A stretch of DNA of 64,000 bases from Pseudomonadota bacterium (lineage in GTDB: Bacteria; Pseudomonadota; Gammaproteobacteria; Burkholderiales; Burkholderiaceae_C): positions 97,849 to 161,848 of the forward strand of contig JAKOZT010000032.1 in the NCBI GenBank assembly GCA_029779845.1. Reading direction: 5' to 3'. Below the pieces are notes generated by a model, which ran no database searches, was not told where the DNA came from, and worked only from the letters and a program-made list of their open reading frames with translations. Numbering within the stretch: the stretch's first letter is position 1; each line of letters opens with the position of its first letter. Of this stretch, positions 1 through 6,950 are shown one piece after another. A program made the translations under genes and the position numbers.

Positions 1-1941
1 CTTCTGGCAGGCGTGGCAGGTGCTGCACTCCTGCTTGCGGCGCAGGCCGAACCAGCGGAAGGTCGAGGGCATCGCCAGCGACGCGCCCAGCGGGCACAGG
101 TACTTGCAGAACGGCCGCTCGGTGAAGATCGACAGGCCCAGCAGCCCGGCCGCGAAGGCCGTGTACGGCCAGGCGCGCTGGCCCCAGCCGACCAGGAAGG
201 TGGTCTTGAACGGCTCCACCTCGGCGAGCATCTCGGCCAGCCCCATCGAGAACATCGACACCGTCAAGAGGCCGAAGAACACCGCGTACTTCACCCACTT
301 GAGCCGGTCGTGCCAGCGCCGCGGCACGAGGAACTGGAAGCGCTTCAGGCCGACCACGCCGCCGATCTTGTAGAGCAGTTCACTCAGCGAGCCGAACGGG
401 CACAGCCAGCCGCAGAACAGGCCTCGCCCCCACACGAAGGTGGTGACGATGATGAAGATCCAGAACAGGAAGATGAACGGGTCGCTGAGGAACAGCTCCC
501 AGGTCCACTTGAACAGCAGCGAGTGGAACCAGGTCAGCACCTGCGTGATCGAGGGCTGCGCCAGCACGCCGAAGCCGACGAAGGCGATGCTCAGCAGCCA
601 GGCCGAGTACTTGAAGGCGTTCACCGGCCACTTGTTCTTGCGCGTCGACAGCCGCGTCAGCCGCTCGCGCAGCGCGTAGACCACGCCGACGGCGACGAGC
701 AGCGCGGCGAACAGGCCGATCTGCGGCGCGCGCGCTTTCCACACCTTCAGCCAGGTCGGGTCGGGCTTGACCACCAGCGGCCGGCCGCCTTCCAGGTAGC
801 GCGGCTGCACCCAGTATTCGTCGGAGAAGCTGACGAAGTCGCGATGCCCGCTGACGCGGTCGAGCTTGTTGGCCAGGAACACCAGGCTCCACGGGTAGGC
901 CGCGCCGAAGCTCGGGTCGCGCACGATGAAGATCGCCGATTCCTTGTAGGCCGGCGCGCCCGCGGCGGCGAGGCCGTAGAGGTTCAGGTAATCGAGGTCG
1001 CGGAACGTATAGGCGTCCATCTCCTGGGCCACCTGCACGCGGTCGTAGATGCCGCCGCGCACGAAGCCCGAGCCCTTGAACGAATCGCTGCCGTTGGCAA
1101 CGATGAAGATCGCGTGCTCGCCCGGCTTCAGGCGCGCCATCAGCGATTCGTAGCTCGCGTCGCCGAGCAGGCTCCTGCCCACCGTGGGGGTGTTCAGGTA
1201 GCCGTAGTGCATGTCGATGTAGGGCTCGGCCGCGCGCGCCATGCCGAGCTGCTCGGGCTGCACCGTCAGGCGCCGCACGCTGCCTTCGGCCACCAGCTGG
1301 TCCCAGCTCAGCTTCTCGTCGACGGCCGAGAAGCGCACCGGCGGCTTGGGCTCGACCTTCAGGATGCCGACCTGGCGCGCGATCGCCACGCCGGAGCGCA
1401 TGATCACCTGGTTCTGCGCGATCACCGTCACGGTGGCGCCGGTGATCGCGTCCAGCCCGATGTAGCCCTCGCCCTCGCGCGACTTGCCGATCTCGATCTT
1501 GTCGCCGACGAACTTGCCGAGGTACTGGTGGATGAACTTCGTCAGCACGCTCTCGGGAATGCCCAGCAGCAGGATCGGCTCGCTGTGGCGCAGGATGCGC
1601 GTGCCGGTGATCAGGCCTTTCGCATCCATGCCGATCAGCGTGATCACCGGCTTGCCGGAGTAGGCCGGGATGTCGACGATGTCGGTGGACAGGAACACGT
1701 AGCCGACGAGCGTCTTCTTGTCGCCCTCGCTGCGGTACGCCTCCACGTAGGCCGGCTTGCCCTTGCGGGGCGAGAAGCTGTCGGCCAGCGGCATCACCTC
1801 CTTGCAGGGCACGAAGGCGCACAGCTCGGGCGAGGTGTTCAGCTCGGCCGGCAGCGGCGCCTCGTAGGCGGTCTCGGCGCGTGCGGCTGCGGCGAGCGTG
1901 AGGAAGAGCACCGCGCACAGCGCGCGGATCAGGTACTGCAT
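1..1941 (-). CDS. nosR: NosR, membrane flavo-iron-sulfur protein of nitrous-oxide respiration (partial, 3' end outside window)
   Basis: NosR is a polytopic inner-membrane protein needed for expression of and electron supply to nitrous-oxide reductase. 647 codons are inside the window; the C-terminus lies beyond base 1. The protein opens with a signal peptide (about residues 1-22). A periplasmic FMN-binding domain follows, with a covalent flavinylation motif D-A-I-T-G-A-T-V-T at about residues 164-172. After several membrane segments come two CxxxCP motifs (FCGWLCP near 508, FCKYLCP near 610), and the first cysteines of a ferredoxin-like cluster (CSTCHAC) sit at the window edge. The ATG at 1941 directly precedes the signal peptide; no strong ribosome-binding site is seen. 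The gene follows nosZ by 61 bases on the same strand, so the order is nosZ-nosR rather than the common nosR-nosZ. The neighbouring ApbE-like protein is the likely flavin transferase. Family call is secure. Confidence 0.95.
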   Translation of the reverse strand, partial: MQYLIRALCAVLFLTLAAAARAETAYEAPLPAELNTSPELCAFVPCKEVMPLADSFSPRKGKPAYVEAYRSEGDKKTLVGYVFLSTDIVDIPAYSGKPVITLIGMDAKGLITGTRILRHSEPILLLGIPESVLTKFIHQYLGKFVGDKIEIGKSREGEGYIGLDAITGATVTVIAQNQVIMRSGVAIARQVGILKVEPKPPVRFSAVDEKLSWDQLVAEGSVRRLTVQPEQLGMARAAEPYIDMHYGYLNTPTVGRSLLGDASYESLMARLKPGEHAIFIVANGSDSFKGSGFVRGGIYDRVQVAQEMDAYTFRDLDYLNLYGLAAAGAPAYKESAIFIVRDPSFGAAYPWSLVFLANKLDRVSGHRDFVSFSDEYWVQPRYLEGGRPLVVKPDPTWLKVWKARAPQIGLFAALLVAVGVVYALRERLTRLSTRKNKWPVNAFKYSAWLLSIAFVGFGVLAQPSITQVLTWFHSLLFKWTWELFLSDPFIFLFWIFIIVTTFVWGRGLFCGWLCPFGSLSELLYKIGGVVGLKRFQFLVPRRWHDRLKWVKYAVFFGLLTVSMFSMGLAEMLAEVEPFKTTFLVGWGQRAWPYTAFAAGLLGLSIFTERPFCKYLCPLGASLAMPSTFRWFGLRRKQECSTCHACQK

Positions 1942-2002
1942 GGCGGGTGAGTTGGTGGGCAGTGGCCGGGCAACCCCTCGCGGGGCCGCCCGGCATGCCT
2001 CG

Positions 2003-3940
2003 TCAGGCTTCGACGATGATGCGGCTGCGCATCTCCAGGTGCAGCGCGTGGCAGAAGTGCGTGCAGTAGGCCCAGAACACGCCCGGCTTGTCGGCGATGA
2101 AGGTCACCGACGCCGTCTCCTGCGGATTGACGATGAAGTTGATGTTGTATTTCGGGATCGCGAAGCCGTGCGTCAGGTCCTCCACCTTGTCGAGGTTGGT
2201 GAGGATGATCGTGACCTCGTCGCCCTTCTTGAGCTTCACCTCCGTCATGCTGAAGGCCGGCGCCTGGCTGGTCAGGCGCACCGTCACCTTCTTGCCGTTG
2301 CGCGTGATGCCGCCGTCCTTCGGGTCCTTGGTGGCCAGCGGGAAGTCGTCCAGGCTGTAGACCTGCTTCGGACGCAGCAGATCGCGCTTGAAGAAGATGA
2401 AGTCGTGCGGCTCGCCGCGCACCGGGTGGTCGGCGATCAGCTTCATCTTCTCGCCCGAGATGTCGATGATCTGCTCGTTCTCGGCGTGCAGCGGGCCCAC
2501 CGGCAGGAAGCGGTCCTTCGAGAACTTGCAGCCCACCGCCAGCCACTTGCCGTCGGCGTTCTTCGTCTCGCTCTGCGAGGCGTTGATGTGGCCGGGCTGG
2601 TAGTGCACGTCGATGCGGTCGACCACGTACTTGGCGTTCTTGTCGCCGGCGGTGAACTTGATCGCGGAGTCGATGTTCCACTTCACCACCTGGCTGTCCA
2701 GGAACAGCGTGGTGTAGGCGTTGCCGCGGCCGTCGAAGGCGGTGTGCAGCGGGCCCAGGCCGATCTCGACCTCGGCGGCGATCGCGCTGTCGAGCTTCTC
2801 GAGCTTGCCGTCGAACCACTCGAGCACCTTGGCGAGTTCGATCACCGTCGCGGTCGGCGAGAGCTTGCCGGCGCAGACGAAGTACTTGCCGTCCGGCGAG
2901 GCGTTCACGCCGTGCGGGTTCTTGGGCACGCTGACGTAGGCCACCAGCGCGGTCTTCGGATCGGCGTTGCTCTTGCGCGTGCCGTCGACCACCGGCACCT
3001 TGCTGTCGCCGTAGGTCTTGAACTTGCCGGCCTTGACGGCTTCCTCGATGCGCGCGATGTTGAAGAAGATGCAGGCGTCGCGCTCGGCCGACATCATGTC
3101 GACGTACTTCGTCCCGCCCTCGGTGTTGTACTGGTTGCTGGCGGCGAGCTTGCCGTCGAACGAGGTGGCCACCAGGTCGCAGTTGCCGTCGATCAGCACC
3201 TGCCAGCGCACGTCCATCGTCTCGGCGTCGACGCAGGTGAACAGGGCGCGGTAGGCGCTCGGGTTCTCCAGGTCCTTGCCCTGGTTGGGCAGCGGGATGT
3301 GGAACTCGGCGCCCGCGAACACGCGCGTGGTGTAGTTGATCTTCTCGTCGACCGGGTCGCGCTTGTCGGGGAAGATGCCGTGGAAGCCCTGGATGTTGGG
3401 GATCTCGGTGATCTTGTCGCAGACGAAGTAGTCGAGCCGGATGCGCGCCATGCGGCCGTTGATCTTGTCGTTCACCCAGGCGTAGCGGCCGTCGTAGTCG
3501 CCGTCCTTGTAGGAGGCGTGCAGGTGGTGCGTGTCGCCGACGGTGTAGCGCAGCGAGCCGTCGGGCTTGGTGCCCATGACCTTCTTCGACTCGTTGGTGA
3601 TGCCCCAGCCGACCAGCGCGTCGGGCACGAAGCACGGGATGCGCAGCAGCTCGCGGCCGGAGGGGATGCCCATCACGCGCACGTCGCCGGTGTGGCCGCC
3701 GCTCCACAGGCCGTAGTAGGTGTCGAGTTCGCCCGGCTTCAGGTGCACGCCGGCGGGCACGTCGTGATCGGCGGCGGCGGCGGGCGCGGCGCCCGAGGCG
3801 GCGGCCGGCGCGGCCTCGCCCTTCTTCTCGGTGCAGGCGGCGACGCCCAGCGTCAGGCCGGCCAGCGCGGCGCTGTTGATGAAGCGGCGACGGCCCAGGC
3901 CGTCGGGGGTTTGGTTGCTACCGTTCTTGTCGTCGGACAT
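2003..3940 (-). CDS. nosZ: Nitrous-oxide reductase NosZ (clade I, Tat-exported)
   Basis: Periplasmic copper enzyme reducing N2O to N2, the last step of denitrification; 645 residues, normal length. The N-terminus carries a twin-arginine motif (GRRRFINSAAL), the mark of clade I enzymes. A seven-bladed propeller follows with CuZ histidines, of which the D-T-H-H-L-H stretch near residues 136-140 is visible. The C-terminal cupredoxin domain holds the CuA ligands in YCTHFCHALHLEM near residues 622-634. The ATG at 3940 was chosen over an in-frame GTG two codons upstream because an AGGAG (3946-3950) is correctly spaced for the ATG but abuts the GTG. It starts 22 bases after the DUF2946-like gene and is probably co-transcribed with it and with nosR from the FNR/DNR-type promoter near 4390. 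Confidence 0.97.
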   Translation of the reverse strand: MSDDKNGSNQTPDGLGRRRFINSAALAGLTLGVAACTEKKGEAAPAAASGAAPAAAADHDVPAGVHLKPGELDTYYGLWSGGHTGDVRVMGIPSGRELLRIPCFVPDALVGWGITNESKKVMGTKPDGSLRYTVGDTHHLHASYKDGDYDGRYAWVNDKINGRMARIRLDYFVCDKITEIPNIQGFHGIFPDKRDPVDEKINYTTRVFAGAEFHIPLPNQGKDLENPSAYRALFTCVDAETMDVRWQVLIDGNCDLVATSFDGKLAASNQYNTEGGTKYVDMMSAERDACIFFNIARIEEAVKAGKFKTYGDSKVPVVDGTRKSNADPKTALVAYVSVPKNPHGVNASPDGKYFVCAGKLSPTATVIELAKVLEWFDGKLEKLDSAIAAEVEIGLGPLHTAFDGRGNAYTTLFLDSQVVKWNIDSAIKFTAGDKNAKYVVDRIDVHYQPGHINASQSETKNADGKWLAVGCKFSKDRFLPVGPLHAENEQIIDISGEKMKLIADHPVRGEPHDFIFFKRDLLRPKQVYSLDDFPLATKDPKDGGITRNGKKVTVRLTSQAPAFSMTEVKLKKGDEVTIILTNLDKVEDLTHGFAIPKYNINFIVNPQETASVTFIADKPGVFWAYCTHFCHALHLEMRSRIIVEA

Positions 3941-3962
3941 GGTCACTCCTCTAGCGATGGGC

Positions 3963-4331
3963 TCAGTGAAAAATCGGTGGCCCGCGCGCCGGCGGCAAGC
4001 CGCCGCTGCGCGCGGATTCGGGGGATGGGGCGGGGACGGCCGCCGCGTCGGCGACGGCGAGCAGCGCCGGCGGCTGCGCCGGCGGCGGCGCGCTCATCAA
4101 GCTGGACGGCGCGCACTGCGTGCAGTCGCTGACGTGGCTCGCGTGCGATTGGCCGTGCGCCTTGGCGGCCACCACCTTCAGGTGCCCGCCGGCGCTGCAC
4201 ACCACCTGCAGCCCGGCCGGCTGCAGCAGCGGCGTGGCCCAGGCCGCGCCCCAGGCCATCAGCACGCAGGCCAGCACCCAGCGCCGCAACGGGGCGGCGC
4301 GCAGGCGGTGCAGTAGCAAGGCGATGGGCAT
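3963..4331 (-). CDS. Small exported DUF2946-like protein at head of nos operon
   Basis: 122-residue protein of unknown function. It has a basic start, one hydrophobic segment (about residues 16-35), then a conserved-looking stretch TPLLQPAGLQVVCSAGG, a CxxC (CTQC, about residue 70) and a Pro/Ala-rich tail. This layout resembles DUF2946-type small proteins, often found near copper or respiratory genes; that assignment is from memory of the family and not certain. The ATG at 4331 is the first that leaves a normal membrane or signal segment. It lies 22 bases upstream of nosZ on the same strand and is the first gene after the palindrome at 4386-4399, so it should be expressed with nosZ. The paired cysteines could suggest metal or thiol chemistry, which is only inference. 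Confidence 0.65.
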   Translation of the reverse strand: MPIALLLHRLRAAPLRRWVLACVLMAWGAAWATPLLQPAGLQVVCSAGGHLKVVAAKAHGQSHASHVSDCTQCAPSSLMSAPPPAQPPALLAVADAAAVPAPSPESARSGGLPPARGPPIFH

Positions 4332-4385
4332 GGTGGTGGCGCTGTCGAACGCTGCGCATCGTTCCCATGCGAAGGCGGTGCGGCC

Positions 4386-4399
4386 TTGAAGTGGTTCAA
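4386..4399. promoter_or_regulatory. FNR/DNR-type binding palindrome between divergent nos genes
   Basis: The 14-mer TTGAA-GTGG-TTCAA is a perfect inverted repeat with the CRP/FNR-family half-sites TTGA and TCAA in the standard 4-base-spaced arrangement. Its centre is about 61 bases upstream of the DUF2946-like start at 4331. With the usual -41.5 placement the transcript would begin near 4351, and a weak -10-like AACGAT (minus strand, 4363-4358) fits that. Oxygen- or NO-responsive FNR, DNR or NnrR regulators typically control nos genes. It may also influence the divergent cytochrome gene at 4504. Confidence 0.7.
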
Positions 4400-4503
4400 G
4401 AAACGCGGAATCGGAATTGATCTCGCGCATCCGCTTGATCTGCCGCCAATCGGGCGCATCCGGCCCTCGCGCGCGCCGCGCGGCTCGTCCACACTCGCGG
4501 CGC

Positions 4504-4932
4504 ATGAAGTACCTGAAGTCCTCCCTTGCCCTTTCGCTGGTCGCCGCGGCGATCGCACTCGCCGCCTGCGGCAAGCAGGAGCCGGCGGCAGCGCCCGCTG
4601 CTGCGGCCACGCCCGCGCCGGCCGCCGCGCCCGCGCCCAGCGCGGCGGTCGCGCAGGCTCCGGCCGCGCCGGCGGCCGACAACGCCGCCGGCAAGTCGGT
4701 CTACAACAAGGTCTGCTCGCTGTGCCACGGCGCCGGCGTGGCCGGCGCGCCCAAGCCGGGCGACAAGGCCGACTGGGGGCCGCGCATCGCGCAGGGCCAG
4801 GACGTGCTCTACAAGCACGCGCTCGAAGGCTTCACCGGCGCCAAGGGCCAGATGCCGGCGCGCGGCGGCAGCCAGCTCGGCGACGACGACATCAAGGCGG
4901 CCGTGAACTACATGGTCGACGCCTCGCGTTGA
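4504..4932 (+). CDS. Cytochrome c5-type lipoprotein, likely electron donor in N2O respiration
   Basis: 142-residue periplasmic monohaem cytochrome c. A lipoprotein signal ends at LAAC (Cys near residue 21). A long Ala/Pro linker follows (residues 25-60), then the haem motif CSLCH (near 76-80) and a distal methionine in GQMPARGG (near 119). The size and late GQMP ligand match class I cytochromes of the c5 group. It is divergent from the nos genes and 8 bases upstream of the ApbE-like gene, so the two form a small operon. It is reasonable, though inferred, that it passes electrons towards NosZ or a related periplasmic reductase. No Shine-Dalgarno is seen before the ATG. Confidence 0.88.
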   Translation: MKYLKSSLALSLVAAAIALAACGKQEPAAAPAAAATPAPAAAPAPSAAVAQAPAAPAADNAAGKSVYNKVCSLCHGAGVAGAPKPGDKADWGPRIAQGQDVLYKHALEGFTGAKGQMPARGGSQLGDDDIKAAVNYMVDASR

Positions 4933-4940
4933 GCGTCGCG

Positions 4941-6002
4941 ATGAGAGCCGCCTTGCTTCCCGATGCGGCGCGCCGCCGCTTCGCCGCGCTCGCCGGCCTG
5001 ACGCTGTGCGCCGCGGCCTGGCCGCGCGTGCTGCGCGCGGCCAACGGCGTGGTGCGCATCCAGGGCGCGCGCGAGCTGATGGGCACGCGCGTCGACCTGA
5101 TCGCCGAAGGCCGCGACGGCGCGATGCTCTCCGAAGCGATCGCGCATGCCTTCGGCGTGATGCAGCGCCAAGCCGCGCTGATGAGCCACTACAGCGGCGC
5201 CAGCGGCACCGCCGCGATCGGCCTGGCCGCGGGCCTGCAGCCGGTGAAGAGCGCGCCCGAGCTGATGGCGGTGCTGCGCCAGGCGCAGGCCGTGTCGCAG
5301 CGCAGCGGCGGCGCCTTCGACGCCACCATCGGCAGCGCCGGGCGCTGGCATTTCGACCCCGCGCAGCCGCGCCGGCCCTCGGCGGACGAAGTGGCGCAAG
5401 GCCTGCCGCTGGTGAACTGGCGCGACCTGCTGCTCGATCAACGCGCCGGCACCGCGATGCTGCGCCGGCGCGGCATGCGGCTGGACCTGGGCGGCATCGC
5501 CAAGCTGCCCATCCTCGACGCCGGATTGCAGGCGCTGCGCGAGGCCGGCATCGAACGCGCGCTGGTCAACGGCGGCGGCGACGTGCTGGCGATCGCGCGC
5601 GACGACCAGCCCGCCTGGCGCGTCGGCGTGCGCGACCCGAACCGGCCCGCGCAGGTGCTGGGCGTGCTGGCGCTCAAACGCGGCGTGCTCGCCTCCTCGG
5701 GCGACTACCTGCGCTGCTTCGAGCAGGGCGGGCAGCGCCTGCACCACATCATCGACCCGCGCAGCGGCGCGCCCACGCAGGGCGCGCACGGCGTCACGCT
5801 GCTGGCCGAGCGCGTCGAGGACGTCAACGGCTTCGGCGCTGCCGCGATGGTGATGAACGACAACGCCGCGCGCACGCTGTTCGAGCTGATGCCGGGCGTG
5901 AAGGCGCTGATCGCGCGGCGCGACGGCAGCCTGTGGGCCTCGCCCGGCCTGCCGCTGCAGGCCGCGCTCAGCGCCGAAGGGCTGCCGCTGGCGAGCGGCT
6001 GA
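4941..6002 (+). CDS. ApbE-like FAD:protein FMN transferase (NosX-like candidate) with altered metal site
   Basis: 353 residues; periplasmic ApbE proteins attach FMN covalently to Thr/Ser of target proteins such as NosR. A signal peptide (about residues 1-33, ending LRAANG) is followed by the ApbE fold with the hallmark DLGGIAK near residues 182-188. The other hallmark, the metal-binding D-A-L-x-T near the C-terminus, reads N296-G-F-G-A300 here, so both the Asp and the Thr that normally hold Mg appear changed. It follows the cytochrome by 8 bases and lies beside nosR, whose flavinylation motif is intact, so a NosX-like role is the natural guess. Whether it is active with the altered site is open. 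The ATG at 4941 is the first in frame. Confidence 0.88.
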   Translation: MRAALLPDAARRRFAALAGLTLCAAAWPRVLRAANGVVRIQGARELMGTRVDLIAEGRDGAMLSEAIAHAFGVMQRQAALMSHYSGASGTAAIGLAAGLQPVKSAPELMAVLRQAQAVSQRSGGAFDATIGSAGRWHFDPAQPRRPSADEVAQGLPLVNWRDLLLDQRAGTAMLRRRGMRLDLGGIAKLPILDAGLQALREAGIERALVNGGGDVLAIARDDQPAWRVGVRDPNRPAQVLGVLALKRGVLASSGDYLRCFEQGGQRLHHIIDPRSGAPTQGAHGVTLLAERVEDVNGFGAAAMVMNDNAARTLFELMPGVKALIARRDGSLWASPGLPLQAALSAEGLPLASG

Positions 6003-6008
6003 CAGAAC

Positions 6009-6031
6009 CCGTTCGCCCTGAGCCCGAACGG
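6009..6031. repeat. REP-like palindrome between convergent genes
   Basis: CCGTTCG and CGAACGG flank a 9-base centre, CCCTGAGCC. The sequence resembles the short GTTCGCCCTGAGCC palindromes scattered between genes in many Burkholderiales genomes. It sits between the convergent ApbE-like and YdcF-like genes. It could also act as a weak bidirectional terminator, but no T-run follows on the plus strand. Confidence 0.4.
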
Positions 6032-6049
6032 AATCCATGCAAGTGGGGT

Positions 6050-6868
6050 TCAAGCCCCGAACCAGCGCCCCATCAGTTCGTGCGCGATCTCGCGCACGGT
6101 CAATGCGCCCTGCGTGCTCGGCAGCCAGGCCATCGGCGCGTTGAGCATCGTGTTCATCACGTCCACCGGCGCGGCCTCGAAGACGATGCCGCTGCCGGCG
6201 GCGGCTTCCTGGAAGGCGCGCAGCGCACGCGGCAGGTGGCGCTGGTGGCTCACCAGCAGCACGCGCCGGATGCCCTGCTCCTTGAACAAGGCGACGCTGT
6301 AGATGGCGTTCTCGCGCGTGTCGCGCGAGCGTTCCTCGGCCCACTTGAGCGGCCGGCCGAATTCCTGCTGCGCGATGCGCGCGGCGATCTGCGCCTCCGG
6401 CGTGACCACCGCGCCGCCCAGCGCCCAGCCGACGCCGCCGCTGTAGCCCAGCGGCGCGCCGGTCTCGCGGGCGAGCCAGACGCCGTAGCGCAGCCGCTCG
6501 AGCGAATTGGCGTTGAGGTTGCTGACGCCGTACTCGGGCGAGAACGGCCGGCTGCCGCCGCCCAGCACCAGGATCGCGACCGGCTCGCGCGCCTTGACGG
6601 CCGCACGCCAGGCCTCGACGCGCTCGTGCGACAACGCCGCCGGCGGGCGCAGCGCGTAGTCCGACAGCAGCCGCGCGAAGCCCATCGTGGAGCACAGCCC
6701 GAGCAGCAGCGCGCCGCTGATCACCAGCAGCCAGCCCCAGCCGCGGCGCGCGAACGCGACGCGCGTGCCGATCAGCATCAGCACGATGAAGGGCACGGGC
6801 GGCAGCAGCAGCGCGTCGATCTGGGGCTTCCAGGCGGCGCCGCCGAGCAGGGTGAGCAGGTCGTTCAC
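6050..6868 (-). CDS. YdcF/ElyC-like DUF218 inner-membrane protein
   Basis: 272 residues. Two hydrophobic segments at the N-terminus (about 15-35 and 42-62) are followed by the DUF218 domain. Family motifs visible are ILVLGGGSRPFSPEYG (near 106-120), a Glu-rich ERSRDTREN (near 188) and LLVSHQRHLPRA (near 210). In E. coli, relatives (ElyC, SanA, YdcF) work in envelope or lipid-carrier homeostasis; the exact reaction is unknown. The start is taken as GTG at 6868 because no ATG lies before the first membrane segment. It is convergent with the ApbE-like gene and divergent from the AsmA-like gene at 6951, with 82 bases between. Confidence 0.8.
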   Translation of the reverse strand: MNDLLTLLGGAAWKPQIDALLLPPVPFIVLMLIGTRVAFARRGWGWLLVISGALLLGLCSTMGFARLLSDYALRPPAALSHERVEAWRAAVKAREPVAILVLGGGSRPFSPEYGVSNLNANSLERLRYGVWLARETGAPLGYSGGVGWALGGAVVTPEAQIAARIAQQEFGRPLKWAEERSRDTRENAIYSVALFKEQGIRRVLLVSHQRHLPRALRAFQEAAAGSGIVFEAAPVDVMNTMLNAPMAWLPSTQGALTVREIAHELMGRWFGA

Positions 6869-6950
6869 GGTTCGGACGGGGTGGGTGGACGAGGACGACC
6901 GGCGATTGTGCAGGACGGGCCGCCGCCGCCCTGGTGCAGACTTCACGCCC

